A DNA stretch of 64,000 nt, from assembly GCA_020723085.1 (NCBI GenBank), contig DYJN01000004.1, positions 1-64,000 of the forward strand, written 5' to 3'. A program made the translations under genes and the position numbers. The DNA is from Arcobacter sp. (GTDB lineage: Bacteria > Acidobacteriota > Terriglobia > Bryobacterales > Bryobacteraceae). The number at the start of each line of letters is the position of its first letter. Position 1 is the stretch's first letter. Below are positions 51,147-60,034 of this stretch, piece after piece. The notes under the pieces are model-generated. The model was given only the letters and a program-made list of their open reading frames with translations. It did not search any database and was not told the origin of the DNA.

Positions 51147-52574
51147 TCAGCGGGCGCGTACGAGTTTCAGCGCCGCATCCGGCCGGAAGGCTGGCGTGGG
51201 GAGACGCAGGAACCCTGCCGCGTGCTCCACCGTCTCTGAGGCCAGCACGGCCCCGTCCTCGGGCCGGATCCACTGCGCGCGGTACGCGCCGGGCGGGACG
51301 TCCAGCAGGATATGGGCGCCGCCCTCGCCGGTGAGGTAGACGGCGTAAGCTTCGCCGGGTTTTGCCAAGGCGACCGCCTCGGCGCCGGGGGCGTGCCGGA
51401 CGAGTTCGCGGGCGGGCTTCATGGAGAGCAGCGGCAGCGATTCGAGCCACTCGCGCAGAATCCGGAACTGCCGCCGCAGCGCCGGGCTGCCGCCGCCGGG
51501 GCTTTTGGCCTGACTGTCCGTGCCGTCCTCTCTGCCCACGCTGAAGGAGTAGTCGAGGTGGTTGAACAGCCCGCCGCCGGAGAGCATGAACCGCCACGCC
51601 TGCCTGCGGTAGGATTCATCGCGGGCGCCGAGGAAACCGGTTTCGTCATACGAGATGGGGAGGTTCCACTCGTAGTTCCACCACACCGCCTCCGGGTAGG
51701 TGTAGTGGAAATTCACGATGTCCGCGTTCTTGAGAATGGAACGCAGAGGCGCGCGGAAATTGCAGGCGTTCCAGGCGATCAGGTGGCGCTTTGGCAGGGG
51801 TGACTCTTCTGAACGGATCCATTCGGCCACCCGTTCCTGCCACCGCAGCGAAGCCTGGTCGGCGCAGTCAGCGGTGTTGGGCCAGCGGCCCATGGCGTAA
51901 GGGTTGACCGGCTCTCCGGTGACCGTGCGGTCGGCCCAGGGCTCGTTCTGGATCTCGAAAATCACGTTGGAGTAAGAATTCAATTCACGGACGAATTTCC
52001 GCACGAGCTTTTCCTGCATGGGCAGGATTTTGCCGTTGTCAAGGGTGTGCAGAAACTTCCAGTCTTTCACTTCCGTGGCATTGGAATTGTTCGAGGGGTT
52101 GAAAGGGCTGACGCTCCACTGCTTTGCACCGTAAGTGGAGCAGAAAAGGGTGATCTCGACCGCGATGCCGAGCTTCTCGGCTTCGGCGACAAACGCCTTC
52201 AGGCGCTCAAAGTAGCCTGGGTTCCAGGTCTCGAGATCGAATTTGCCATCTCGCTGCGGCCAGGGAGCGATGAAGCGCACCGGCGCCAGCGTGTTGCGCT
52301 CGATGCCGAAATCGCCCGGAGTTTCCCTATAAGTCCCGGTGAAAAGGCGCGTATAGTTCATGCCTTCGCGAGCCAGCGTGGCGAGATATCTGCGCCAGTC
52401 GAAATCGCCGTTCAGGACGGCTCCGTAATGTTCGCCTGAAGTGACTACAAGAAAAGGCTTGCCTTGCCAGAGAAGGTAGTGCGGATTGCCGGGGTGGACG
52501 CGGATGGGTTCTGCTGCGCGGGCGCAGGGCGCCAGGACGGCGCACAGGGCGGCAAGGAAGATGGAGTGCTTCAT
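51147..52574 (-). CDS. Secreted TIM-barrel glycoside hydrolase-like protein (GH5/DUF4038-like)
   Basis: A 475-residue exported protein starting at ATG 52574 after AAAGGTG, with signal peptide (FLAALCAVLAPCARAAE). TIM-barrel signs are HPGNPHYLLWQGKPFLVVTSGEHYGAVLNGDFDWRRYLATLAREGMNYTRLFTG, acid/base Asn-Glu in NVIFEIQNEPWAD and a candidate nucleophile Glu in PISYDETGFLG. The start resembles the DUF4038/putative-cellulase group of clan GH-A. The C-terminal 80 residues are a beta domain. Divergent from the GH2 gene at 52657, so the two may share an 82-bp regulatory gap. Substrate unknown. Confidence 0.8.
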   Translation of the reverse strand: MKHSIFLAALCAVLAPCARAAEPIRVHPGNPHYLLWQGKPFLVVTSGEHYGAVLNGDFDWRRYLATLAREGMNYTRLFTGTYRETPGDFGIERNTLAPVRFIAPWPQRDGKFDLETWNPGYFERLKAFVAEAEKLGIAVEITLFCSTYGAKQWSVSPFNPSNNSNATEVKDWKFLHTLDNGKILPMQEKLVRKFVRELNSYSNVIFEIQNEPWADRTVTGEPVNPYAMGRWPNTADCADQASLRWQERVAEWIRSEESPLPKRHLIAWNACNFRAPLRSILKNADIVNFHYTYPEAVWWNYEWNLPISYDETGFLGARDESYRRQAWRFMLSGGGLFNHLDYSFSVGREDGTDSQAKSPGGGSPALRRQFRILREWLESLPLLSMKPARELVRHAPGAEAVALAKPGEAYAVYLTGEGGAHILLDVPPGAYRAQWIRPEDGAVLASETVEHAAGFLRLPTPAFRPDAALKLVRAR

Positions 52575-52656
52575 GGGTGCACCTTTCGATAGAGTAATGC
52601 GGGTCCGCCTGCAGCGGGGCGGGCGGCGCGGACGCGTGTCCGCATAGAATACGGAC

Positions 52657-54459
52657 ATGCGATTTCCGGTTGTCCCCGCTTTCCTCGTTTCATTGCTGGC
52701 GGCAGCGGCTCAGCAGACGCCGCGGCCCGAACACCCGCAGCCGCAGTTCATGCGGGCGGAGTGGCGGAGCCTGAACGGCCCGTGGCAGTTTGCCTTCGAC
52801 GACAAAGACGAAGGGCTGGGCGCTGGCTGGCACAGTTCGGCGGAGCCTTTCAAGCGGAACATTGTAGTGCCCTTCTGTTTCGAGAGCAGGCTGAGCGGGA
52901 TCGGAGACACCTCCTTTCATCCCGTGGTGTGGTACCGCCGCCAGTTCGAGGTTCCGGCTGAGTGGAAGGGGCGCCGCGTGCTGCTGCACTTCGGGGCGGT
53001 GGACTACAAGGCGACCGTCTGGGTGAACGGGCAGGCGGCGGGCGAGCACGAGGGCGGCAACACGCCGTTCCGGTTCGACATCACGCCGATGCTCAAGGCG
53101 GGCGCGAACACGGTGGTGGTGCGTGCGTGGGATCCGCCGCAGGACCGCGCCATCCCGCGCGGCAAGCAGTATTGGGAGCCGAGGTCGCGCGGCATTTTCT
53201 ACACGCGCACAAGCGGGATCTGGCAGAGCGTGTGGCTGGAAGCGGCGGGACAGAGCTGGCTGGAGCACGCGCGGATCGTGCCGAGGCTCGACGGTACGGT
53301 CACGATTCATGCGAGGGCGGCGCGCCCGCAACCCGGGCTGATGCTGCATGTGACGGTGAAATCCGGCGATCAGGTGGTGGCGGCGGGCATGGGCTCTCTG
53401 ACGGACGCCAAGTACCTGGACGCGGCCGTGCTCGTGCGGAACCCGCGGTTGTGGACGCCCGGGCACCCGAACCTGTATGACGCCGTGCTGGAGCTGAAGA
53501 ATGGCGGCGAGGCGCTCGACACCGTGCAGACGTATTTCGGCTTCCGCGAGGTCTCCATCGAAAACGGGCGCTTCTGCCTGAACCACCGGCCCGTGTATCT
53601 GAAGCTGCTGCTCGATCAGGGCTACTGGCCCGAGAGCCTTCTCACCCCGCCTTCGGACGAAGCGATTCAGTACGACATCCGGATGGCGAAGGAGATGGGC
53701 TTCAACGGCGTGAGGAAGCACCAGAAGGTGGAAGACCCGCGCTTCCTGTACTGGGCTGACAAGATGGGTTTCCTCGTGAGCGGGGAAATGGCGAACGCGT
53801 ATCTGTACGACGAGCAGTACGTGTCGCGGTTCCTGCGGGAGTGGACCGAGGCTGTGGAGCGCGACATCAACCACCCGTCGCTGGTGATTTGGGCGCCGCT
53901 CAACGAGAGCTGGGGCGTGCCCGACCTGCGCGACCCGCGGCAGCAGGCGCATCTGCGCACGCTCTACCATCTGACGAAGTCGCTGGACCCGACGCGCCCG
54001 GTGATCGACAACGAGGGCTGGGAGCACGTGGAGACGACGGATCTCTATGCCGTTCACGATTACGCCCCGGCTCATGACGCGCTGTACGGGCGCTGGGCGA
54101 AGGTCGAGGCGAAGCCCGGCTCGCCGCTTCCCCCGAACGGGCGGGCCTATGCGGCGCCGGGATGCCAGTACAACGGCGCGCCGCTGTACCTGAGCGAATT
54201 CGGCGGCATCGCCTACATTCCCCCGGGCGCGAGCGTGCCCGAGTCCGCCTGGGGCTATGCGGGCGTCGAAAAGACGGCGGAAGCCGCTCTGCAACGGCTT
54301 GCCGGACTTTACGACGCCATCGCGAAACTCCCGTTCATCGGCATCTGCTACACGCAGATCACCGACGTCGAGCAGGAGATCAACGGGCTGATGACCTACG
54401 ACCGGAAGCCGAAATTCGACCCGAAAGCGATCAAGGCGCTGAACGACAGGCTCCGGTGA
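52657..54459 (+). CDS. GH2 family beta-glycosidase
   Basis: A 600-residue secreted enzyme with signal peptide (FPVVPAFLVSLLAAAAQQ). It has a sugar-binding jelly-roll domain (RAEWRSLNGPWQFAFDD, GDTSFHPVVWYRRQFEVP), an Ig-like domain (about 215-300) and a GH2 TIM barrel with acid/base Glu in LVIWAPLNESWGVPD, and a candidate nucleophile Glu in APLYLSEFGGIAY. Family members act on beta-galactosides, beta-mannosides or beta-glucuronides; the specificity cannot be read here. With the GH9 and GH5-like genes it makes a small polysaccharide-degrading group. Confidence 0.9.
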   Translation: MRFPVVPAFLVSLLAAAAQQTPRPEHPQPQFMRAEWRSLNGPWQFAFDDKDEGLGAGWHSSAEPFKRNIVVPFCFESRLSGIGDTSFHPVVWYRRQFEVPAEWKGRRVLLHFGAVDYKATVWVNGQAAGEHEGGNTPFRFDITPMLKAGANTVVVRAWDPPQDRAIPRGKQYWEPRSRGIFYTRTSGIWQSVWLEAAGQSWLEHARIVPRLDGTVTIHARAARPQPGLMLHVTVKSGDQVVAAGMGSLTDAKYLDAAVLVRNPRLWTPGHPNLYDAVLELKNGGEALDTVQTYFGFREVSIENGRFCLNHRPVYLKLLLDQGYWPESLLTPPSDEAIQYDIRMAKEMGFNGVRKHQKVEDPRFLYWADKMGFLVSGEMANAYLYDEQYVSRFLREWTEAVERDINHPSLVIWAPLNESWGVPDLRDPRQQAHLRTLYHLTKSLDPTRPVIDNEGWEHVETTDLYAVHDYAPAHDALYGRWAKVEAKPGSPLPPNGRAYAAPGCQYNGAPLYLSEFGGIAYIPPGASVPESAWGYAGVEKTAEAALQRLAGLYDAIAKLPFIGICYTQITDVEQEINGLMTYDRKPKFDPKAIKALNDRLR

Positions 54460-54537
54460 GCGGCTTCCAGCACTGGAGGGCGCGGCAGGCCGGAAAAATG
54501 TGCAACCCGCCTGAGGCCGGTCCGTAACAGAAGGCAG

Positions 54538-55050
54538 ATGGACAGGACGCCCGACTTTGCCGAGATCGTCCGCGAGCATCAGGCGATGGTCTACAGCCTG
54601 GCGCTCCATGCCCTGCGGGACTCCGCCGCGGCTGAAGACATCACGCAGGACGTGTTTCTCGCCCTGCATCAGAACCTCGGCCGGCTGGAGGGCCCGTCGC
54701 ACATCCGGCACTGGCTCGCGCGAGTGACCAGCCACCGCTGCATCGACGAGATCCGCAAACGCGGCTACCGCCGCGGACCGGCGCTTGAAGAAGTGAGCGA
54801 GCCTGGACGGAGCGACACGGACCGCGACCCGCTGCTCCGGCAACGCCTGCGGCAGATGGTGGCGGCGCTGCCCGCGCCGGCGCGGCTGATGATTCTTCTC
54901 CGGTATCAGGAGGAAATGGAACTGGCAGAGATCGCCCGGGTGCTGGATGTGCCGGTGCAGACGGTGAAGAGCCGGCTGCACCGGGCCCTCGGTCTGCTGA
55001 GAGAGAAAATGGGCCGCCAAAGAGCCGCGGTCACGGAGGCACGGTCATGA
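54538..55050 (+). CDS. ECF-type RNA polymerase sigma factor
   Basis: A 170-residue sigma-70 family factor with region 2 (IVREHQAMVYSLALHALRDSAAAEDITQDVFLALHQNL; about 10-47) and region 4 helix-turn-helix (LRYQEEMELAEIARVLDVPVQTVKSRLHRALGLLREKM; about 120-157). The DITQDVF text is typical. Its ATG follows GAAGGCAG. The stop overlaps the next gene by 4 bp, and that gene encodes a small single-pass membrane protein, so an anti-sigma arrangement is likely. Targets are unknown. Confidence 0.93.
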   Translation: MDRTPDFAEIVREHQAMVYSLALHALRDSAAAEDITQDVFLALHQNLGRLEGPSHIRHWLARVTSHRCIDEIRKRGYRRGPALEEVSEPGRSDTDRDPLLRQRLRQMVAALPAPARLMILLRYQEEMELAEIARVLDVPVQTVKSRLHRALGLLREKMGRQRAAVTEARS

Positions 55051-55400
55051 ATCCTGTGGATCCTTTCGAGCAGCAGTTGCGGGAAGCGTTTCGGCGCGTC
55101 GAGCCGCCGCCGGGGCTTGAGCGGAAGATTCTCCTGCGGATCCAGCCGCGCCAGCCGCGGCGTCTGCCGTCGTGGTTCGCCGTGGCGGCAAGCCTGGTCC
55201 TCGTCGTGGGCGGCTCGCTGGGGGTGATGCGGTGGCAGGAGCATCAGCAAAGGCAGCGCGAGGCGGAGCGCGTGCGGCAGCAGCTGGCGCTAACGCTGGA
55301 AATCACCTCGCGGACGCTTGCCAAAGCCGACCAGCGTCTGAAGTCCATCGGAGTGGAACGGATTCGATTGCAGGAGGTTTCTTCATGGCAAGAATACTGA
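55047..55400 (+). CDS. Small single-pass membrane protein, candidate anti-sigma factor
   Basis: A 117-residue protein overlapping the sigma factor gene. It has a cytoplasmic N-terminus of about 45 residues (EQQLREAFRRVEPPPGLERKILLRI), one membrane helix (about 46-64, SWFAVAASLVLVVGGSLGVM) and a helical periplasmic coil. There is no zinc H-x3-C-x2-C motif of ZAS anti-sigma factors. Position and topology make an anti-sigma role likely, but I cannot match it to a family. It overlaps the next ORF by 16 bp. Confidence 0.65.
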   Translation: MNPVDPFEQQLREAFRRVEPPPGLERKILLRIQPRQPRRLPSWFAVAASLVLVVGGSLGVMRWQEHQQRQREAERVRQQLALTLEITSRTLAKADQRLKSIGVERIRLQEVSSWQEY

Positions 55401-55948
55401 TTCTCGCCTCCATGCTGCTGCCGCTCGGCGCCCAGCAGATCGACTACAGTCTTTTCGACAGGCTTGCTGAAAAGGCGAAGGAGTCGGCTGTCGTCAACCT
55501 CGGACCGGAGCAGCTCTCGCTGCTTGCCGGCATGCAGCCGAAAGAGGGAGGCAAAGACCTGGCCGATCTGGCCAAGACCCTGAAAGGGATTCAGGTGCGC
55601 AGCCTGGAGTTCGACTCGCCCGGGCAGTATGACCTCAACGAGGTCCGCGCGCTCGGGGCGAAGATCAAGGGCAGCGGGACGTGGATGCCGCTGGTCACCG
55701 TGAAAGAGAAAGGCGAGTTTACCGAGATCCTGATCCGCAAGGGGGCGGACGGGAAATCGAACGGGCTGCTGATCCTGGCGGCTGAGCCGAAAGAGCTGAC
55801 GCTCGTTCACATCGACGGCGTGGGCGACATTGCGTCTCTGGCCAAGCTCGGAGGGCTGGCGGGGATTCCTGAGATCGCCGGCGCGCTGGGAGGCGGCAAG
55901 AAATCCGAATCGAAGAAGGCGCCGGCGCCGAAGAAGAACGACGAGTAG
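55385..55948 (+). CDS. Secreted DUF4252-like protein
   Basis: A 187-residue exported protein starting at ATG 55385 with signal peptide (ILILASMLLPLGAQQ). It contains FDRLAEKAKESAVVNLGPEQLSLL, then LAKTLKGIQVRSLEFDSPGQYDLNEVRALGAKI, SGTWMPLVTVKEKGEFTEILIRK and a region before a Lys-rich tail (GGGKKSESKKAPAPKK). The layout resembles DUF4252 proteins found next to ECF sigma operons; the function is unknown. It is the third gene of the sigma operon. Confidence 0.7.
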   Translation: MARILILASMLLPLGAQQIDYSLFDRLAEKAKESAVVNLGPEQLSLLAGMQPKEGGKDLADLAKTLKGIQVRSLEFDSPGQYDLNEVRALGAKIKGSGTWMPLVTVKEKGEFTEILIRKGADGKSNGLLILAAEPKELTLVHIDGVGDIASLAKLGGLAGIPEIAGALGGGKKSESKKAPAPKKNDE

Positions 55949-55984
55949 CCGGAGAGAGGCAGGAGCGGCATCTGCCATGAACAA

Positions 55985-56019
55985 AGGGGCGGCTTGCCGA
56001 TAACCGGAAAGCCGCCCCT
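55985..56019. terminator. Bidirectional rho-independent terminator
   Basis: AGGGGCGGCTT at 55985-55995 pairs with AAGCCGCCCCT at 56009-56019 (11 bp) with a 13-nt loop. TGTTCATTT follows on plus, and TTTGTTCAT on minus. It lies between the converging stops of the DUF4252-like gene and the hypothetical protein at 56046 and should serve both strands. Confidence 0.75.
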
Positions 56020-56045
56020 GTTCATTTCCGCCGGTGCGGGCCTGA

Positions 56046-56900
56046 TTACTGCCGGAGCGGGGTGAAGCGGAACTGGACCGTATCCGTCCAGCCGTCCTGA
56101 GCCACGGTGAGCAAATAGCCCTTCATCAGTTCGAGGTCGAAATTGGGAACCGCGGCGAGATTCACCATGATCGTGTCCGAATTGCCCGACTGGCGCCACA
56201 TGGCGTCCTGGGGCACCACGATGTCTTCCAAAACCACATACGTCTTTGCGTCGGGGATAAACCGCCCCTGAATCTCCAGCCAGTGCCCGGCGCCGCTCCA
56301 GAACTGCCGCCACGAGTTGATCCCCGGCACCATGTAGTCCACGTCGACGATGTCGCGGAAATAGCCTCTTCCAGCGAAGTCGGCCGCGGAGGCGGACTGC
56401 GCGCCGTCCGGCGTCTCCACGATCACCAGGTACGTGGTGAGTCCGCTCTGCCAGAAGTCGCCGAGCGTTTTCAGCCCCGGCAGGTAAAACGAGAAGCCCG
56501 GCGGCAGGTCCTCGTCCGCTTCCAGCGCCTCCATCGCCCACTCCTGCTCGTTGTCGGGCGGCAGGATGAAGAACTGCACCAGGCTGCCCATGGGCAGGGT
56601 CTCTGTCAGGACAAAGTACGCCTCGCGTCCGGAGTCGAACAGATTGATCTGCACGACGCCGGGCGCCATCGCTTCCGGCAGCACCCCCCGCTGCGACGCT
56701 GCCGCCCGCCGCATGCCGCGCTTGTCCCGCGCCAGCGCAAAGGACCGCGCCGCCTTCCGCGCCGACTCGGTGAATTTCGCCTTCACCACCTTGCCCGCCA
56801 TCTGCGCCTGCACGCGCTCGGCGCGCGTGGCGCGCTCCGCCATCGCGGGCATCAGTACCAGGCAAGCCGCCGCTCCCGCCAGCCAAATAGTCCGCATCAT
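56046..56900 (-). CDS. Secreted hypothetical protein (284 aa)
   Basis: A 284-residue exported protein starting at ATG 56900 or the next codon at 56897 (AAGGAG lies 10-13 bases upstream) with signal peptide (MMRTIWLAGAAACLVLMPAMAE). The mature part contains QINLFDSGREAYFVLTETLPMGSLVQFFILPPDNEQEW, PGFSFYLPGLKTLGDFWQSGLTTYLVIVETPDG and GYFRDIVDVDYMVPGINSWRQFWSGAGHWLEIQG, all beta-rich. I do not recognise the family. It is on the same strand as the LytS-like kinase upstream, with an 84-bp gap. Confidence 0.6.
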   Translation of the reverse strand: MMRTIWLAGAAACLVLMPAMAERATRAERVQAQMAGKVVKAKFTESARKAARSFALARDKRGMRRAAASQRGVLPEAMAPGVVQINLFDSGREAYFVLTETLPMGSLVQFFILPPDNEQEWAMEALEADEDLPPGFSFYLPGLKTLGDFWQSGLTTYLVIVETPDGAQSASAADFAGRGYFRDIVDVDYMVPGINSWRQFWSGAGHWLEIQGRFIPDAKTYVVLEDIVVPQDAMWRQSGNSDTIMVNLAAVPNFDLELMKGYLLTVAQDGWTDTVQFRFTPLRQ

Positions 56901-56984
56901 GTCGTGAATTCTCCTTCCTCGTTCCAAGCCGGCCAGCGCACTGAAAGACGCAAGTTGCGCGCCGCCGGTTGCATCCATTCTCCC

Positions 56985-58274
56985 TCAAACCGGCAGCTCG
57001 ATCACGGTGCGCGTCCCCTCGCCCTTCTGAGACGTGATGCTCAATCCATAATTGGCCCCGAACAGGACCTGCAGCCGCTCGTTCACGTTCGATACGCCGA
57101 TGCCCGCCTGGTTGAGGATCGACTTCAGCCGCTCTTCCTCCATGCCCACCCCGTCGTCGGCGACGGTCAGCACCAGGCGCCGCCCCCGCCTCTCCTCATC
57201 GATGCGGCTTTCGATCCGCACCTCGCCGCCGTCGATCTTGTGCGCCAGCCCGTGCCGGATGGAGTTTTCGACCAGAGGCTGCAACAGCATGGCGGGCACC
57301 TGGCAGTCCAGCGTCCGCTCGTCGATGTCCTTCACTACGCGCAGCTTGTGCCCGAACCGCGCCATCTCGATGGAAAGATAGTCGTCGATGAAGGCCAGCT
57401 CCTCGCGCAGCGGCGCGAAGTTGTCCGTCTTGCGCAGCAGCCGCCTCAGAATGTTCGACAGCCGGTAGACGACCTGGCGCGCCTTGTCGGGATCGGTGCG
57501 GATGAGCGAGCCCACCGTGTTCAGGGTGTTGAACAGGAAATGCGGGTTGATCTGCGAACTGAGCGCGCTGAGGCGCGCCTGCACGAGCAGCCGCTCCTTG
57601 CTTTCGAGCAGCCGCTCGTTGCGCGCGCTGCCCCAGATCTTGATCGGCAGCGAGACGGTGAAGATCGTGGTCACGAACACCGCCACGTTGGCCCAGCCGC
57701 GCGCCGGATCGTACAGCGTGAAGATCATCTTCGGCCCGAACAGCTGGTAGACGGTGTAACGCATCAGCTCCGACAGAAGGATCGCCGCCAGCCCGGCGAT
57801 CTGGAACAGGCTGCGCAGGCGGTCCTCGGGGTGGAAGATCAGCCGCCATAGGCTCAGGTCGAAGAACGGGCTGATCCGCCAGACCTCCTCGGCGCGCGGC
57901 GCGAGGTCCCGGAGGAGGCCGCCCAACACGCCGACGGCTGCATAGAGAGGCATCGCCAGGTATTCGCCCGAGAAGAACGCCGGCATCGACGTCAGCACCC
58001 CGGACACGAGGCCCGGCACATACCCGCCGATGATGCCGGCCAGGAGGCTGCCCTCCATCGCCATCTCCGCCGCCGAGTAGCTGCCGGTGGCGATGCGGAT
58101 GAAGCTGCCGGCCACGCAGAAGGCTGAAATCATGCCCGCCATTTGCAGCCCTTCGAGCGACGTGCGCTCCTCGCGCAGCAGGAGCCCGAGGAAGTGGCTC
58201 GAGCGCGACAGGATGCTCGCGATCGAGGCCGCCGCCGCCAGCTTGATCATCAGGACGATGATCTGGTTGTTCAT
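56985..58274 (-). CDS. LytS-like (5TM) sensor histidine kinase
   Basis: A 429-residue membrane kinase. Residues about 5-190 hold five to six hydrophobic segments of the 5TM-5TMR_LYT type (SGYVPGLVSGVLTSMPAFFSGEYLAMPLYAAVG). The His_kinase domain has phospho-acceptor His in LSSQINPHFLFNTLNTVGSLIR, an N-box PLVENSIRHGLAH, and ADDGVGM with GIGVSNVNERLQVLFG. The LytS family sends its signal to LytTR-type regulators. No such regulator is adjacent, so the partner is elsewhere. Confidence 0.88.
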   Translation of the reverse strand: MNNQIIVLMIKLAAAASIASILSRSSHFLGLLLREERTSLEGLQMAGMISAFCVAGSFIRIATGSYSAAEMAMEGSLLAGIIGGYVPGLVSGVLTSMPAFFSGEYLAMPLYAAVGVLGGLLRDLAPRAEEVWRISPFFDLSLWRLIFHPEDRLRSLFQIAGLAAILLSELMRYTVYQLFGPKMIFTLYDPARGWANVAVFVTTIFTVSLPIKIWGSARNERLLESKERLLVQARLSALSSQINPHFLFNTLNTVGSLIRTDPDKARQVVYRLSNILRRLLRKTDNFAPLREELAFIDDYLSIEMARFGHKLRVVKDIDERTLDCQVPAMLLQPLVENSIRHGLAHKIDGGEVRIESRIDEERRGRRLVLTVADDGVGMEEERLKSILNQAGIGVSNVNERLQVLFGANYGLSITSQKGEGTRTVIELPV

Positions 58275-58342
58275 CGCTGCCTGTCCGCCTGACGGAGCCT
58301 CCCGGCCCCCATACTAGAATAAAGATAAAGAGCCCCCCTGAT

Positions 58343-58957
58343 ATGGAAACCTCCTCAGAGATCACGCTACGGCACGTGGCCGACGCCGATTTCCCCAGCG
58401 AATTCGGCCATTTCCGTATCCACGGCTTCGAGGGCGAGCGCGGCGGGGCACGCGAAGAAGCGGTCGTGCTCGTCATGGGCGAGCCGCAGGGTGCGCCGCT
58501 GCTGGTCCGGATCCATTCGCAGTGCTTCACCGGCGACGTGCTCCACTCGCTCCGCTGCGACTGCCGGGCGCAGCTCGAGCTGGCGCTGGAGGCGATCGCC
58601 GCGGCAGGCCGCGGCATGATCATCTACGAGATGAAGGAGGGCCGGGGAATCGGGCTCATGAACAAGCTCCGGGCCTACTGCCTTCAGGATCAGGGCGCCG
58701 ACACGGTCGAGGCCAACCAGCAGCTCGGCTTCGAGCCGGACCTGCGGGCGTACGAGTTGCCCGCCGCCATCCTCCAGCACTTCGGCGTGGCCGAGGTCCG
58801 CCTGCTGACGAACAACCCTGACAAGATCGCCGCGCTCGAGCGGGCGGGCATCCGCGTAGCCGAACGCGTCCCCTGCCAGCCGAAGCCGCTCACTCACCAC
58901 GCCGCGCGCTATCTGAAAACGAAGAAGAAGCGCATGGGGCATCTGCTCGAGCTATAG
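58343..58957 (+). CDS. ribA: Stand-alone GTP cyclohydrolase II
   Basis: A 204-residue enzyme of first-step riboflavin synthesis, making the pyrimidine precursor from GTP. The zinc cysteines are C61, C72 and C74 (HSQCFTGDVLHSLRCDC), and the catalytic loop EGRGIGLMNKLRAY with R101 is intact. A conserved LLTNNPDKI follows. This contrasts with the RibBA at 48 kb, whose cyclohydrolase loop is altered, so this gene likely provides the activity. Its N-terminus has a 50-residue variable region before the catalytic core. Divergent from the LytS-like gene. Confidence 0.93.
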   Translation: METSSEITLRHVADADFPSEFGHFRIHGFEGERGGAREEAVVLVMGEPQGAPLLVRIHSQCFTGDVLHSLRCDCRAQLELALEAIAAAGRGMIIYEMKEGRGIGLMNKLRAYCLQDQGADTVEANQQLGFEPDLRAYELPAAILQHFGVAEVRLLTNNPDKIAALERAGIRVAERVPCQPKPLTHHAARYLKTKKKRMGHLLEL

Positions 58958-58987
58958 AGGTGCGCCGCGCGGACCGGAGCCGCCAGG

Positions 58988-59929
58988 GTGAAGGAGAAAC
59001 CGAACTTCTCTGCCGTCCGCTTCTCCCGCCGCTCGCTGCTGGCTGCGCCGCTCTTCCGCCGCCCGCGCGGAGGGCTGTTCCGCGGAACCTTCTTCCAGCC
59101 CTGGGCGCGCCATCTGGATTGGACCCCCGGACAGTGGGAGGATCTGTTGGATGCGCTTGCCGCGCTCGGGTGCGAAGAGATCGTTCTTCAGTGGTGCCGC
59201 TATGACGGGTTCGATTACGCGCCATTGGCCGCGCGGCTGCTCGACCTGGCGCGCGCCCGCCGCATGCGGCTGCTGATCGGCCTGCCTTACTCCAGCCGGT
59301 GGTGGAAGGGGATCGAGGCCGATGCCGCGCAGGCGCTGGAGGAATTGGCCGACCGCGCCCGGAGTTTCTCGGATTCGGCTGAGGCCAGCCTGTGGCGGCG
59401 GCACCCTGCCTTCGCCGCCTGGTATCTGCCGGAAGAGATCGACGACGATCACTGGTCCGCCCCGGCGCGGCGGCGCATGCTCGCCGGCGTGCTGGACCGC
59501 CTGGCCGGCAGCCTGCGTCCGCTGGCGGCCTCGGGTTTCACGAATCGCCGGCGCTCGGCGTTCGAGGTGGCTGAGTTCTGGCACGAACTCGCCGCCCGGC
59601 GGCGGCTCGCGCGGGTGCTGTTCCAGGACGGCGTCGGGTCGGGCAAGATGACGCTGGCGGCGTGGCCGGCGTATCTGGAGGCGTTGCGCTCGCGGCTGGG
59701 GCGGAGGCTGGACGTGGTCGTGGAGATTTTTGAGTTGCGGCCGGCAGAGGCAGGTTTTGATGCCGCGCCCGCGCCTGTGGACCGGATCCGGCGGCAGGTG
59801 GATCTGGCGCGGCGCGCCTTGCGCCGGGCGCCACAGTGTTTCAGCCTGCCCGACTACGCCACGCCGCAGGCCGGCCCGGCCGCGGCGGAGTTGTATCAGA
59901 CTCTGGCAGCTCTGGCGGGCCAGGGCTGA
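58988..59929 (+). CDS. Exported DUF4434-like TIM-barrel protein
   Basis: A 313-residue protein with a Tat-like leader (RFSRRSLLAAPLFRRP). The mature part shows RGTFFQPWARHLDWTPGQWEDLLDALAALGCEEIVLQWCRYDG, then RMRLLIGLPYSSRWWKG, AAWYLPEEIDDDHWS and LARVLFQDGVGSGK, similar to the DUF4434 group of putative glycoside hydrolases. Glutamates in LPEEIDDD and VEIFELRP could be catalytic. The function is unproven. It follows ribA by 30 bp and may be co-transcribed, but no functional link is visible. Confidence 0.65.
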   Translation: MKEKPNFSAVRFSRRSLLAAPLFRRPRGGLFRGTFFQPWARHLDWTPGQWEDLLDALAALGCEEIVLQWCRYDGFDYAPLAARLLDLARARRMRLLIGLPYSSRWWKGIEADAAQALEELADRARSFSDSAEASLWRRHPAFAAWYLPEEIDDDHWSAPARRRMLAGVLDRLAGSLRPLAASGFTNRRRSAFEVAEFWHELAARRRLARVLFQDGVGSGKMTLAAWPAYLEALRSRLGRRLDVVVEIFELRPAEAGFDAAPAPVDRIRRQVDLARRALRRAPQCFSLPDYATPQAGPAAAELYQTLAALAGQG

Positions 59930-60034
59930 TTTTCTTTCAAGGACTGCCGCCATGGACCGATAAGGCCCGTGACTCCCCGGAACTGCAGCCGGGGACGCAC
60001 GAGTCCAAACCCAAGGGTCAAGGAGAGAATCAGA

